Both the position numbers and the translations under genes were made by a program. From contig NZ_BAABBN010000002.1 of the NCBI RefSeq assembly GCF_039537985.1, forward strand, positions 91,411 through 155,410: a DNA stretch of 64,000 bases, given 5' to 3'. Shown piece after piece: positions 17,684-26,060 of this stretch. A model generated the notes under the pieces. That model did no database searches and was not told the origin of the DNA. It was given only the letters and a program-made list of their open reading frames with translations. The stretch is from Litoribacillus peritrichatus (GTDB lineage: Bacteria; Pseudomonadota; Gammaproteobacteria; Pseudomonadales; Litoribrevibacteraceae). Numbering within the stretch: the first letter of the stretch is position 1; every line of letters begins with the position of its first letter.

Positions 17684-18895
17684 ATGCGGGTGTTAAAGCT
17701 AATACTTCGTTGGGTGTCGCTGTCCATGCTGATGGTTTGTACTTCCGTAGCTTGGTCGAAAACTGTGACGGGTGAAGGGCATGCGCAAATTGGCAGCGAT
17801 GTCGAAAACGCACGAGATCTGGCTTACCGAAGAGCGCTGCGAGATGCATCTTTGCAAGCCAATGTGCGTGTTACCAGTACTGAAATTGCGAACAACGGTT
17901 ATATTTCCCATGACAACATTCGCATGGAGTCGGCGGCTGAGTTTGGCCAGGTAGAAATCTTAACCGAATCCATTGACGGCAATGTGCTGACGTTAAAAGT
18001 TCGGGCAGAAGTGGCTCAGGCCCCTATGTGCACGCCAAGCAAATCGCAAAACTATAATAAGCGGGTGGCCGTACTTGGGTTTAGCCGTGAGAAAATTGAT
18101 CACGCCACGCTGGGTGGCTTAGACGCCATCGAACGGGAGTTACCCCAGCGGGTTGCGCTGACAATGAGCTCGTATGGCGGATTACGGGTTCAGCCTGCCA
18201 CTCATATAGGCTTGTATCCGGATGTGACGAATGCCCCTAGCCGCAGTATGCCGGACTATACCGTTGCTGAGTTATCACGCATTGGACGAGACTTGGGGGT
18301 GCAGTATGTGATTTCTGGTGTCATTCGGGATATGAGTAATCGGGGGGACTACAAACGGGAGGAGTTGTTGATTCAACCGCTTCTGAATTGGTTCGTAGAG
18401 CCGGAGCCACTGACAAGGCGAATGTCGGTCGATGTTTATGTTTATGAGGCGTACAGTGGGGCTTTGGTGCATCGAACGTCTTATTCAGACGAGGGTGACT
18501 GGACGGAAAGTGAATTTTCAAAGGCCGGATTTGGCAGTCAGAATTTTTGGAAGACTGATTACGGTTTTGCCGTGGAGCGTGTGATTGCCAACATCAGTGA
18601 AGACATGTCGATGCTGATGAACTGCCAGCCGTTTATGGCGGAAATTCTTCAAGCGGAAGGTCAGCAGTTGAGAATTAATGCCGGCGCTCTGGATGGTTTA
18701 CGGCCTGGGGACACGCTTACTGTGTATCGCACTAAAGAGCATTACGAGCACCCTGTTCGTATCGATGCGTCAATGAACCGGGTGCAAACCACCGTCAAAA
18801 TCAGCCAGGTGCAGCCACATTTTGCATTTGCAGAAATCACCAGCTCCATTCCTGTGATGCAAATTCAGATGCGCGATATGGTGGTGGCTTGGTAA
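17684..18895 (+). CDS. flgT: FlgT-like flagellar H-ring assembly protein
   Basis: A 403-residue secreted protein. After a signal peptide ending near SVAWSK comes the FlgT N-domain (VTGEGHAQIGSDVENARDLA, then YRRALRDASLQANVRV), a middle domain (VAVLGFSREK, PDYTVAELSRIGRDLGVQYVI) and a C-terminal beta-rich domain (GALDGLRPGDTLTVYRTKE). In Vibrio, FlgT builds the H-ring that stabilises the sodium-driven motor. The frame extends back to a TTG at 17603 overlapping flgP, but the ATG at 17684 (or GTG at 17690), next to GTGAGGG and directly before the signal peptide, is preferred. Confidence 0.85.
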   Translation: MRVLKLILRWVSLSMLMVCTSVAWSKTVTGEGHAQIGSDVENARDLAYRRALRDASLQANVRVTSTEIANNGYISHDNIRMESAAEFGQVEILTESIDGNVLTLKVRAEVAQAPMCTPSKSQNYNKRVAVLGFSREKIDHATLGGLDAIERELPQRVALTMSSYGGLRVQPATHIGLYPDVTNAPSRSMPDYTVAELSRIGRDLGVQYVISGVIRDMSNRGDYKREELLIQPLLNWFVEPEPLTRRMSVDVYVYEAYSGALVHRTSYSDEGDWTESEFSKAGFGSQNFWKTDYGFAVERVIANISEDMSMLMNCQPFMAEILQAEGQQLRINAGALDGLRPGDTLTVYRTKEHYEHPVRIDASMNRVQTTVKISQVQPHFAFAEITSSIPVMQIQMRDMVVAW

Positions 18896-18923
18896 CGGCG
18901 TACTTGTTGCGCGCTGGATTAAA

Positions 18924-18958
18924 CAGGTAAATCTCCATGAGAAGATTACCTGCTTTTT
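18924..18958. terminator. Hairpin terminator between flgT and the DUF4136 lipoprotein gene
   Basis: CAGGTAA (18924-18930) pairs with TTACCTG (18946-18952), followed on the plus strand by CTTTTTA. It lies between convergent genes. Confidence 0.65.
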
Positions 18959-18963
18959 AGGAA

Positions 18964-19497
18964 TTATTTACGCTTGTTTTTGTGAGGAAACGGCGTAAAT
19001 AATTTTTTTACCGCTTGTTGGATTTTCTCTTTAAGGGCCGCGCCTTCCAGCTTCTTTTGTGATTGAGCTGAGTAAGTATTTTTCCAAAACACTTTGTTGG
19101 TTTTCAAATCCCGTAAGTGGATTACCAGTGCCCCTTTCAGGAAGTCTTCCATACGGTATTCGGTAAAATCGCCGACCGGAGAGTGAACGGGGCGCACCAC
19201 CATTTTCTTCTCTTCCTGACGACGAGCATAGAATTCAACGGCAAAGTCGCCACCGGTTTGCGTAAATTGATAACCTTTTGCCTTTAGTTCGCTTTGCACT
19301 GCGTCGTAAATGTCTGGCTCAGCATCGCTGGCGTTACCTACGAATTGTTTTGGTTCGATGGAAAAATGTGTTAGCTCTTGATACGCATAACTTTGGTCGG
19401 CTTCCAGGTAAGTTTTGTAATTACTCGGTTGAGATGCGCAACCAGCCGCTATAATAATGCTCGTACCCAGTGCAATTGAGTGAAAAAAGTTAGCCAA
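18964..19497 (-). CDS. DUF4136-like lipoprotein
   Basis: A 177-residue lipoprotein read from a TTG at 19497 placed 6 nt after GGGAG; an upstream reading to 19554 adds a polar N-terminus ahead of the signal peptide and is unlikely. The lipobox IAAGC gives Cys20. The mature part has the family pattern of an N-terminal YQELTHFSIEP strand, a DIYDAVQSELKAKGYQFT helix and a strand-rich C-terminus (GALVIHLRDLKTNKVFWKN). DUF4136 proteins are envelope lipoproteins of unknown function. The C-terminus is strongly basic (PFPHKNKRK). Convergent with flgT. Confidence 0.78.
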   Translation of the reverse strand: MANFFHSIALGTSIIIAAGCASQPSNYKTYLEADQSYAYQELTHFSIEPKQFVGNASDAEPDIYDAVQSELKAKGYQFTQTGGDFAVEFYARRQEEKKMVVRPVHSPVGDFTEYRMEDFLKGALVIHLRDLKTNKVFWKNTYSAQSQKKLEGAALKEKIQQAVKKLFTPFPHKNKRK

Positions 19498-19630
19498 AAT
19501 GAGCTCCCTGTTTATTTTTATACGTGTATGGTGGTTGCAGTTTGTCTGACGCACAAAACGTCAGAATAATTAAGAATCAAATAACTATGATAGACTACCA
19601 CTAATTTTATTATTTTGACGGATTTTTGAC

Positions 19631-21274
19631 ATGCATGATTATGGAGTGAAGGAATATTCTACCGTTCCTTATACAGATCAAAAGCCAGGAACGTCGGGCT
19701 TAAGAAAAAAAGTGGACGTATTTAAGCAAGAAAATTATCTGGCTAATTTTGTACAAAGCTTTTTGAATGTCATTAAGAAAGATAAGCCTCACTTGCTTGT
19801 TGTGGGTGGGGACGGCCGTTATTTTAATCTGGAGGCAATACAAACCATTATCCGGATTGCGGTTGCCAATGAAATTCCGCAATTGTTGATCGCGAAAGGC
19901 GGTATTTTGTCAACGCCGGCGGCGTCGCATTGGATTCGTAAGTATCAGGCGGATGCAGGCATCATACTTTCTGCCAGTCACAACCCAGCTGGTGAGGATG
20001 GTGACTTTGGCATTAAATTCAATGGCGCAAACGGTGCGCCAGCTCCGGAATCACTGACTGCAGCCGTCTACGAAGAATCAACACAGATTTCTGCTTATCA
20101 AACTGCTGATGTGGGTGAGATTGATTTAAATGAAATTCAAGATATTTACCTCAACAAAACGGAATTAATCATTCGTGATGGCGTGGTGGACTATGTTCAC
20201 CACATGGCCAGTTTGTTTAATTTTGAATCGTTAATGCAAGGGTTTGAGTCCGGAACGTTGTCGATATTGTTTGATGCGATGCATGCCGTGACAGGCCCAT
20301 ATGCACGTCAATTGCTGGTGGATGTGTTGGGGGCGGATAAAACATCGGTGTTTAATGCCTATCCAAAGTTTGATTTTGGTGGCGGTCACCCAGACCCTAA
20401 TCTTGTGCATGCGGCTGAATTGGTGGCCAAAATGTCAGAGGACGAGGCGCCAGTGTTAGGTGCCGCTTCGGACGGCGATGGTGATCGAAACATCATTCTG
20501 GGTAAAAATCAGTTTGTCTCGCCGAGCGACAGCTTGGCTGTCATTCTGGAGCACCATCGTTTGTTGCCTCAGTTTGCAGAGGGTATTTCCGGCGTCGCTC
20601 GTTCTATGCCTACCAGTACCGCAGTGGACAGGGTCGCAGCCTCTTTTGGCATTGATTGTTATGAAACCCCGACGGGTTGGAAGTTCTTTGGTAACTTGCT
20701 CGATGATGAACGCATTCAGCTCTGCGGAGAAGAGTCTTTCGGCACCGGTTCGGATCACGTCCGAGAAAAAGATGGTTTGTGGGCCGTATTGGCTTGGTTG
20801 ACCATTGTAAACAGTTTGAAATTACCTGTTTCTGAGATTATGGCCAATCACTGGGCCCGTTATGGTCGGTCTTACTATTGTCGATACGACTTTGAAGGCA
20901 TCAACAGTGACAGTGCGAATCATTTGATGGCGGCGTTGAATGAAAGTCTGACTTCTTTAGCCGGTCAGGATTTTGGGCAGTATCGGGTTGAGCGGGCTGA
21001 TAATTTCTCATATTCGGACCCGGTGGATGGCAGTGTAAGTGCGAATCAAGGTGTTCGGGTGTATTTTACCGATGGCTCAAGAGTCGTGTACCGTTTATCG
21101 GGCACTGGGACGGTCGGGGCAACGCTTCGGGTCTATCTGGAGCAATATACGGCCGCCGATGGTGACCTGACCGGGGATGCAGCGTCAGTGACGAAGTCTT
21201 TGGCGGAAGTGGCCCTGATCATTGCCAAGGTAGAGGAATTAACGGGGCGCAGTGAACCTGACGTGATTACTTAA
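19631..21274 (+). CDS. pgm: Phosphoglucomutase, PGM1-type (alpha-D-glucose-phosphate specific)
   Basis: Interconverts glucose-1-phosphate and glucose-6-phosphate, feeding UDP-glucose, glycogen and envelope polysaccharides. The 547-residue sequence has all family sites: YTDQKPGTSGLRKKV at the N-terminus, the active phosphoserine in ILSASHNPAG (S116), the metal loop DGDGDR (near 281-286), the sugar-binding GEESFG and a C-terminal RLSGTGT phosphate site. The N-terminus and S116 numbering resemble rabbit PGM1 far more than E. coli Pgm, so this is the eukaryote/cyanobacterium-like subtype. A terminator follows at 21294-21322. Confidence 0.95.
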   Translation: MHDYGVKEYSTVPYTDQKPGTSGLRKKVDVFKQENYLANFVQSFLNVIKKDKPHLLVVGGDGRYFNLEAIQTIIRIAVANEIPQLLIAKGGILSTPAASHWIRKYQADAGIILSASHNPAGEDGDFGIKFNGANGAPAPESLTAAVYEESTQISAYQTADVGEIDLNEIQDIYLNKTELIIRDGVVDYVHHMASLFNFESLMQGFESGTLSILFDAMHAVTGPYARQLLVDVLGADKTSVFNAYPKFDFGGGHPDPNLVHAAELVAKMSEDEAPVLGAASDGDGDRNIILGKNQFVSPSDSLAVILEHHRLLPQFAEGISGVARSMPTSTAVDRVAASFGIDCYETPTGWKFFGNLLDDERIQLCGEESFGTGSDHVREKDGLWAVLAWLTIVNSLKLPVSEIMANHWARYGRSYYCRYDFEGINSDSANHLMAALNESLTSLAGQDFGQYRVERADNFSYSDPVDGSVSANQGVRVYFTDGSRVVYRLSGTGTVGATLRVYLEQYTAADGDLTGDAASVTKSLAEVALIIAKVEELTGRSEPDVIT

Positions 21275-21293
21275 ATACTGTTTTACTGACATT

Positions 21294-21322
21294 AAAAAGG
21301 CAGCTTCATCGCTGCCTTTTTT
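21294..21322. terminator. Bidirectional terminator between pgm and glpE
   Basis: GGCAGC (21299-21304) / GCTGCC (21311-21316) has a 6-nt loop and is flanked by A5 and T6 runs. Confidence 0.9.
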
Positions 21323-21353
21323 GTATTTCAATCTTTTGTCTTTTTCTAATGGA

Positions 21354-21674
21354 TTACTGATTGTTGGTAGTGTGCTCCGGATAAAGTACTCGCCAATGTT
21401 CGAAGCCTCCGTCCATGCTGTAGCAGCGCTCAAACCCTTGTTCATGAAGGTAGGCAGCGGCTGGTTGGCTGGAGTTGCCGTGGTAGCAATAAACAATCAG
21501 GGGTTTAGACATGTCCGCTGCGCTGATCAGTTCTTGAATATTGCTGTTATCGAGCAACGTGGCTTCTGGGATGTGTGAGAGTTGAAAGCTGCCAGGGTCA
21601 CGAATATCGACAATACGAGCTTCCTCGTTTTCCAACAGGTTTTTTGCAGCTTCAGGGGAAATTCGCTCGAACAT
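21354..21674 (-). CDS. glpE: Thiosulfate sulfurtransferase GlpE (single-domain rhodanese)
   Basis: A 106-residue cytoplasmic rhodanese that moves sulfane sulfur from thiosulfate to thiophilic acceptors. The catalytic loop CYHGNSS begins at C63 after VY; IVDIRDPGSF and HIPEATLLDN are the usual CH2 motifs. It is the last gene of the lptD-surA-pdxA-rsmA-apaG-apaH run, 33 bp after apaH, an arrangement also found in Pseudomonas. Confidence 0.93.
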   Translation of the reverse strand: MFERISPEAAKNLLENEEARIVDIRDPGSFQLSHIPEATLLDNSNIQELISAADMSKPLIVYCYHGNSSQPAAAYLHEQGFERCYSMDGGFEHWRVLYPEHTTNNQ

Positions 21675-21707
21675 GAATCATCTCTTTCTGTGTGTTTAAG
21701 TAATAAC

Positions 21708-22529
21708 TTAGCTGATGGTTTTATGGGTTGCACAGCTTAAACTGAAAATTTGTTGGTCTTCCAGTCGCATTGCTGTCAAGGCGCCGCCCCAAACGCAGCC
21801 GGTGTCTAGGCCAAAAACTCGCTTGGATTGAGTGTTGCCCTGAAGGGCTGCCCAATGGCCAAAGACAATTCTTTTATCTTTCATCTTTCGCTCTTCAAAG
21901 CTGAACCAGGGCTGGAAACCATCGGGCCAGTTGTCGGCAGTTTCTTTGGTTTTTAGTTCTAAGGTGCCGTCAGCGGTACAAAATCGCATGCGAGTCAGGT
22001 AATTGGTGATCAGCCGCCAACGATCCGGACCTTCCAGTTCTTTGCTCCATTGGTCGGGTGTGTCGCCATACATGTGGTCGAAAAAAGTTTGTCGTTGATC
22101 GCTTTGTAAAACGTCTTCGACTTCTCGGCTGTACTTGAGTGCTTTTTTGAGTGACCAAATAGGCGGAATACCAGCGTGAACCATAGTGAACTTGAGTTGT
22201 TTACAATGGTGAACAAGTGGCTGATGGCAAAGCCAATCGATCAGTTCGTCACAGTCATGGGCATTCAGGATGTCAACAATGGAGCCTTTCGCTTTTTTGA
22301 TGCCATGGGCACACGCGGCCAGGTGTAAATCGTGATTGCCCAACACCGTGATTGCTGACGAACCAAGTGACTTAATAAATCTCAGTGTTTCAAGAGACTT
22401 GGGCCCCCGGTTCACTAAGTCACCGGCCAGCCAGAGTGTGTCTGATGCCGGATCAAAGGCAATTAACTCCAGTAGGCTTTGAAGTTCGTCGTAACAGCCC
22501 TGAATATCCCCAATGGCGTAAGTGCTCAT
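21708..22529 (-). CDS. apaH: Symmetrical diadenosine tetraphosphatase ApaH
   Basis: Hydrolyses Ap4A to two ADP and also removes Np4N-type RNA caps. The 273-residue protein carries the metallophosphatase motifs GDIQGCYDEL, GDLVNRGPKS, LGNHDLHL and VHAGIPPIW near their usual positions, and the C-terminal FGHWAALQG and LDTGCVWGG. It is 10 bp after apaG and likely in the same transcript. Confidence 0.96.
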   Translation of the reverse strand: MSTYAIGDIQGCYDELQSLLELIAFDPASDTLWLAGDLVNRGPKSLETLRFIKSLGSSAITVLGNHDLHLAACAHGIKKAKGSIVDILNAHDCDELIDWLCHQPLVHHCKQLKFTMVHAGIPPIWSLKKALKYSREVEDVLQSDQRQTFFDHMYGDTPDQWSKELEGPDRWRLITNYLTRMRFCTADGTLELKTKETADNWPDGFQPWFSFEERKMKDKRIVFGHWAALQGNTQSKRVFGLDTGCVWGGALTAMRLEDQQIFSLSCATHKTIS

Positions 22530-22539
22530 AGCAAATTTA

Positions 22540-22953
22540 TTAGTGAATTAATGAAGGGTTGGACAAACGGAAGGGGGCGATGGTGACGTTAAATTCATCG
22601 CCGTCAGCACTCTTCATAACATAGTGGCCTTGCATACTCCCCACAGGTGTCGCTAATGAGGTTCCGCTGGTGTAAGAGAAATGCTGGCCGGGCGCCAGGG
22701 TGGGTTGTTTGCCAACCACACCGACGCCTTCTACTTCGTGTATCTGTTCATTGGCGTCCATGATGTGCCAATAACGGGAGAGTAACTGGGTGGTTTGCGT
22801 CCCTTTGTTTTTAATGGTCACAGTGTAAGAAAAAATGTAGCGTTCTTTCTGAGGCTCAGAGCGTTCCGGAAGGTATTCGGTATCCACCCAGATCTCAATG
22901 CCGCTTTCTGTGTGAACGTTATTTGCCTGGGGCTTTTGATTGAAGTTGCTCAT
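22540..22953 (-). CDS. apaG: ApaG/CorD protein
   Basis: A 137-residue immunoglobulin-fold protein of uncertain function; homologues are found next to rsmA and apaH. Core signatures seen are YTVTIKNKGTQTTQLLSRYW, GVVGKQPTLAPGQHFSYTSG, and GSMQGHYVM. The N-terminal 20 residues (NQKPQANNVHTES) are slightly longer than in E. coli. Its ATG overlaps the rsmA stop codon (ATGA), implying translational coupling. Confidence 0.95.
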   Translation of the reverse strand: MSNFNQKPQANNVHTESGIEIWVDTEYLPERSEPQKERYIFSYTVTIKNKGTQTTQLLSRYWHIMDANEQIHEVEGVGVVGKQPTLAPGQHFSYTSGTSLATPVGSMQGHYVMKSADGDEFNVTIAPFRLSNPSLIH

Positions 22954-23738
22954 GAGACAGCGTCACTGATCTTTACGTATTGTTCAACCGTCAGGGTTTC
23001 CGGGCGGGCAGACGGGTCGATTCCCAGCGCTTCAAGTTGCTCGCTGGTGACAGTTCCTTTCAGCGTGTTTCGGAGTGTTTTACGGCGCATGCTGAAAGCT
23101 TGTCGAACCACTTTCTCCAGTGTTTTAATGTTTTTGGCCGGAAAAGGCAGCGTTTGATAGGGCACCATTCTGACCACCGCAGAGTCTACTTTGGGGACCG
23201 GGTGGAAAGAGCCGGGTTTGACCACAAACAGCGGCTGAACCTGACAGTAATACTGAACCATGATGCTGAGGCGGCCATAGTTGCTGTCTCTCGGGCCTGC
23301 GCCAAGGCGGTTGACGACCTCTTTTTGCAGCATGAAGTGCATATCTTTGATGTGTTCGTGGTAGCTGAGCAAATGGAAAATCAGTGGTGTTGAAATGTTG
23401 TAAGGCAAGTTGCCAACGACTTTTAACGGCGTGCCTTTTACCAGCTCGCCAAAGTCGTATTGCAGTGCATCGCCTTGGTGTATCTTGAAATCCGGATAAT
23501 GATTAAATTTGGATTCTAATATTGGAATCAGATCCCGATCCAGCTCGACCACGTTCAGTTTGCCTTCAGTGGCTTTTAGTACGCCTTCGGTAATGGCGCC
23601 TTGTCCGGGGCCAATTTCAACCACGTTATCACCAGGTTTTGCTGCGACGGCGGCCAGAATGTTATCAATCACGTGGTGGTCATGAAGAAAGTTTTGGCCA
23701 AAGCGCTTTCGAGCGCGATGCTGATGATCTGACGACAT
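22950..23738 (-). CDS. rsmA: 16S rRNA (adenine1518/1519-N6) dimethyltransferase RsmA (KsgA)
   Basis: Dimethylates two adjacent adenosines in the 3' terminal hairpin of 16S rRNA, a late 30S maturation step. The 262-residue protein has RKRFGQNFLHD at the N-terminus, the SAM-binding VVEIGPGQGAIT, the VELDRDLIP acidic loop, the catalytic NLPYNIS motif and the C-terminal RRKTLRNTL. It follows pdxA by about 41 bp and overlaps apaG by 4 nt. Confidence 0.97.
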   Translation of the reverse strand: MSSDHQHRARKRFGQNFLHDHHVIDNILAAVAAKPGDNVVEIGPGQGAITEGVLKATEGKLNVVELDRDLIPILESKFNHYPDFKIHQGDALQYDFGELVKGTPLKVVGNLPYNISTPLIFHLLSYHEHIKDMHFMLQKEVVNRLGAGPRDSNYGRLSIMVQYYCQVQPLFVVKPGSFHPVPKVDSAVVRMVPYQTLPFPAKNIKTLEKVVRQAFSMRRKTLRNTLKGTVTSEQLEALGIDPSARPETLTVEQYVKISDAVS

Positions 23739-23779
23739 GTAAAAATCCTAAATACCAAGAAAAAAGTTGAGCCGGGAGT

Positions 23780-24748
23780 CTATGCAGAGGCTTTTGTGTG
23801 TCTGCGGGCCATGGCCATTTTATAACCGTAATCAATGGCGGTCAGCAGGCTGCCGTTATCGGCCAGGCCTTTGCCTGCTAAATCCAGAGCAGTACCGTGA
23901 TCCACTGAAGTTCGAATGATAGGCAAACCCAGGGTAATATTCGCAGCGTTCCCGAAACCTTTGTACTTTAACACAGGAAGGCCCTGATCGTGATACATCG
24001 CCAGAACCGCATCGGCATTTTTTAGATACTTATCGGTAAACAATGTATCGGCGGGTAACGGTCCGGTTAAGCGAATGCCGGCTTGTCTGAGCTGTTCTAA
24101 CGTTGGCTCGATGATTTCGATTTCTTCACGCCCCATGTGACCGCTTTCACCGGCGTGTGGGTTCAAACCACAGACGTAGATGTGTGGTTGTTCAATGCCA
24201 AAGAACTGTTTTAAATCCTGATTGGTGATTGAGATGATTTCGGTCAGCAGCTCGGGTGTGATCTGATCGGCTACGTCTCTCAACGGCACGTGGGTGGTTG
24301 CTAAAGTGACTTTCAATCCTTCCGTTGCGAGCATCATGACCACTTTCTTGCTTTTGGTCAGCGCTTCAAGAAACTCGGTGTGACCGGAAAAGGCAATGCC
24401 AGCATCGTTGATCACGCTTTTTTGAACAGGCGCTGTGACCATTCCGTCGTACTCACCAGAGAGGCAGAGGTTGGCAGCGTGGGTTAGTGTGTCCAATACA
24501 TACTGGGCATTGGCTGAATTGAGCACGCCGTATTCGGCCTTGGTATTCAACCCGATATGGTGGAACTTCAAGCGGCCAGAGTAGTGCTCAGTGTCTATGT
24601 TTGCCTGATTTAATAACCAGTCCTGATCACCCACCAAAGTCAGTGATAATTCAGGATATTTGTCAAACAAAGCGTCAAAAGGGAGCTGAGCGGATAATTC
24701 AGGTCCGATGCCTGCCGGTTCACCGGTGGTAATGGCTAAGTTGATCAT
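23780..24748 (-). CDS. pdxA: 4-hydroxythreonine-4-phosphate dehydrogenase PdxA
   Basis: NAD(P)-dependent oxidation of 4-phosphohydroxy-L-threonine in pyridoxal-5'-phosphate synthesis. The 322-residue reading starts at ATG 24748, 9 nt after AAGGAG; the TTG at 24754 is too close. Motifs include TTGEPAGIGPEL, the metal-binding SGHTEFL, GLNPHAGESGHMG, and MYHDQGLPVLKYKGF with RTSVDHGTALD. It lies 13 bp after surA. Confidence 0.96.
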   Translation of the reverse strand: MINLAITTGEPAGIGPELSAQLPFDALFDKYPELSLTLVGDQDWLLNQANIDTEHYSGRLKFHHIGLNTKAEYGVLNSANAQYVLDTLTHAANLCLSGEYDGMVTAPVQKSVINDAGIAFSGHTEFLEALTKSKKVVMMLATEGLKVTLATTHVPLRDVADQITPELLTEIISITNQDLKQFFGIEQPHIYVCGLNPHAGESGHMGREEIEIIEPTLEQLRQAGIRLTGPLPADTLFTDKYLKNADAVLAMYHDQGLPVLKYKGFGNAANITLGLPIIRTSVDHGTALDLAGKGLADNGSLLTAIDYGYKMAMARRHTKASA

Positions 24749-24761
24749 CCGCAAGGGCTCC

Positions 24762-26060
24762 TTAAAGTTTTATTTCTGTGTAGGCGTCGTCTTTCAGTTC
24801 TTGCAGCCAGTTTTGCAATTCGTCCTGAAACTTTCGTTTACGGAGGTAGTTTTTAGCAATGGCTTTTTGGTACTGAGACGCCATGTTTTCGTCCTTCCGG
24901 CCTAAGACTTGGAGTATGTGCCAGCCGAATTGGCTTTCAAAAGGTTTACTGACTTCATCAATGGCCGTGTTGTTCATGGTTTTTGCGAAGCTTGGCACCA
25001 GTTCTTCACCGCTCATCCAGCCTAAGTCGCCACCGTTCACGGCCGAACCCGTATCGTCAGTCTTAGAGCGGGCTAAATTGGCAAAATCGGCGCCGTCCAT
25101 AATCTGCTGGTAAAGATCTTCCGCGATCAACCTTGCCTGGTTGGTGTCACGAATGATGTTGGGTTTGATCAGAATATGACGCACATGGGTTTTATTGATG
25201 ATGAAGTTATCTCCGCCGCGCTTATCAAGTAACTTTAAAACGTGAAAGCCAATGTCACTTTTGATCAGCTGACTGAATTCACCTTTTTCCAGATTGGATA
25301 AAGGTTCATCAAACAAACTCGGGATGTTTTGAATTTTTGCCCAATCGGATCGGCCTGCCTGATACTGGCTAAACTTTTTGGTTGCAGTTTCAAAGCTGTT
25401 GCCTTCTTTTTTCCAGAAGTTCATTACTTTAATGGCTTCTTTACGCTTTTCTGCAACCACTTCCGGAGCAGCGCTTGCTGAAACAGGGATTGTGATGTGC
25501 GCGATCTGGTACTCGGGTGAAATCTTTTCTTTGCCTTCGTCGGACTCCAAAAAGGCTTTTACTTCCTGATCGGTAATTTTAATTCGACGGTTAACCTGGT
25601 TTTGGCGAACGCGGGAAATGATCATTTCACGCTTGATTTGAGCACGAGCGCTGGCGTAGTTGGTGCCTTCTTCTTCCAGAGCGGTTTTGAATTGCTCTAT
25701 GGTCATGCCACTTTTCTGAGCGATGTTCGCAACGGACTGGTTGAGTTCCTGGTCACTGATTCGAATCCCGGCCCGCTGTGCTAACTGAAGCTGAAGTTCT
25801 TCAAGGACTAATTGCTCAATGATTTGCTGGGTTAAGACGTGCTCGGGAGGCAAAGGCCTGCCGGCGTCAAGAATCTGTAGCTTGACCACGTCAATGCGTT
25901 CTTTTACTTCACTCTCCATGATGATGTCATTGTTAATCTGGGCTGCCACTCGATCCAGTGATTGCTTTGCCGCCCAGGAGGGAGCAGACGTTAAGCCACA
26001 TAATAATACGGAAGCGATAAGTCCCTGTTTGATGGGCGAAGTAAATAGCTTAGTAATCAT
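24762..26060 (-). CDS. surA: Periplasmic chaperone / peptidyl-prolyl isomerase SurA
   Basis: Escorts unfolded outer-membrane proteins, including LptD, to the Bam complex. The 432-residue form starts at ATG 26060 and has a signal peptide ending ...SAPSWA. An N-terminal chaperone domain (LDRVAAQINNDIIMESEV) is followed by two parvulin domains (EYQIAHITIPV... and THVRHILIKPN...GGDLGWMSGEELVPSFA) and a C-terminal helix. A TTG at 26087 would add nine residues before the signal peptide and is disfavoured. The start overlaps the 3' end of lptD by 11 bp, coupling client and chaperone. Confidence 0.95.
   Translation of the reverse strand: MITKLFTSPIKQGLIASVLLCGLTSAPSWAAKQSLDRVAAQINNDIIMESEVKERIDVVKLQILDAGRPLPPEHVLTQQIIEQLVLEELQLQLAQRAGIRISDQELNQSVANIAQKSGMTIEQFKTALEEEGTNYASARAQIKREMIISRVRQNQVNRRIKITDQEVKAFLESDEGKEKISPEYQIAHITIPVSASAAPEVVAEKRKEAIKVMNFWKKEGNSFETATKKFSQYQAGRSDWAKIQNIPSLFDEPLSNLEKGEFSQLIKSDIGFHVLKLLDKRGGDNFIINKTHVRHILIKPNIIRDTNQARLIAEDLYQQIMDGADFANLARSKTDDTGSAVNGGDLGWMSGEELVPSFAKTMNNTAIDEVSKPFESQFGWHILQVLGRKDENMASQYQKAIAKNYLRKRKFQDELQNWLQELKDDAYTEIKL

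Noticed and set aside
19027..19035. CTCTTTAAG boxA-like string on the plus strand
   Set aside because: It lies antisense inside the minus-strand DUF4136 gene, not in a transcript leader; chance match.
22795..23393. Plus-strand open frames opposite apaG and rsmA
   Set aside because: Shadow frames of two well-conserved genes on the minus strand.
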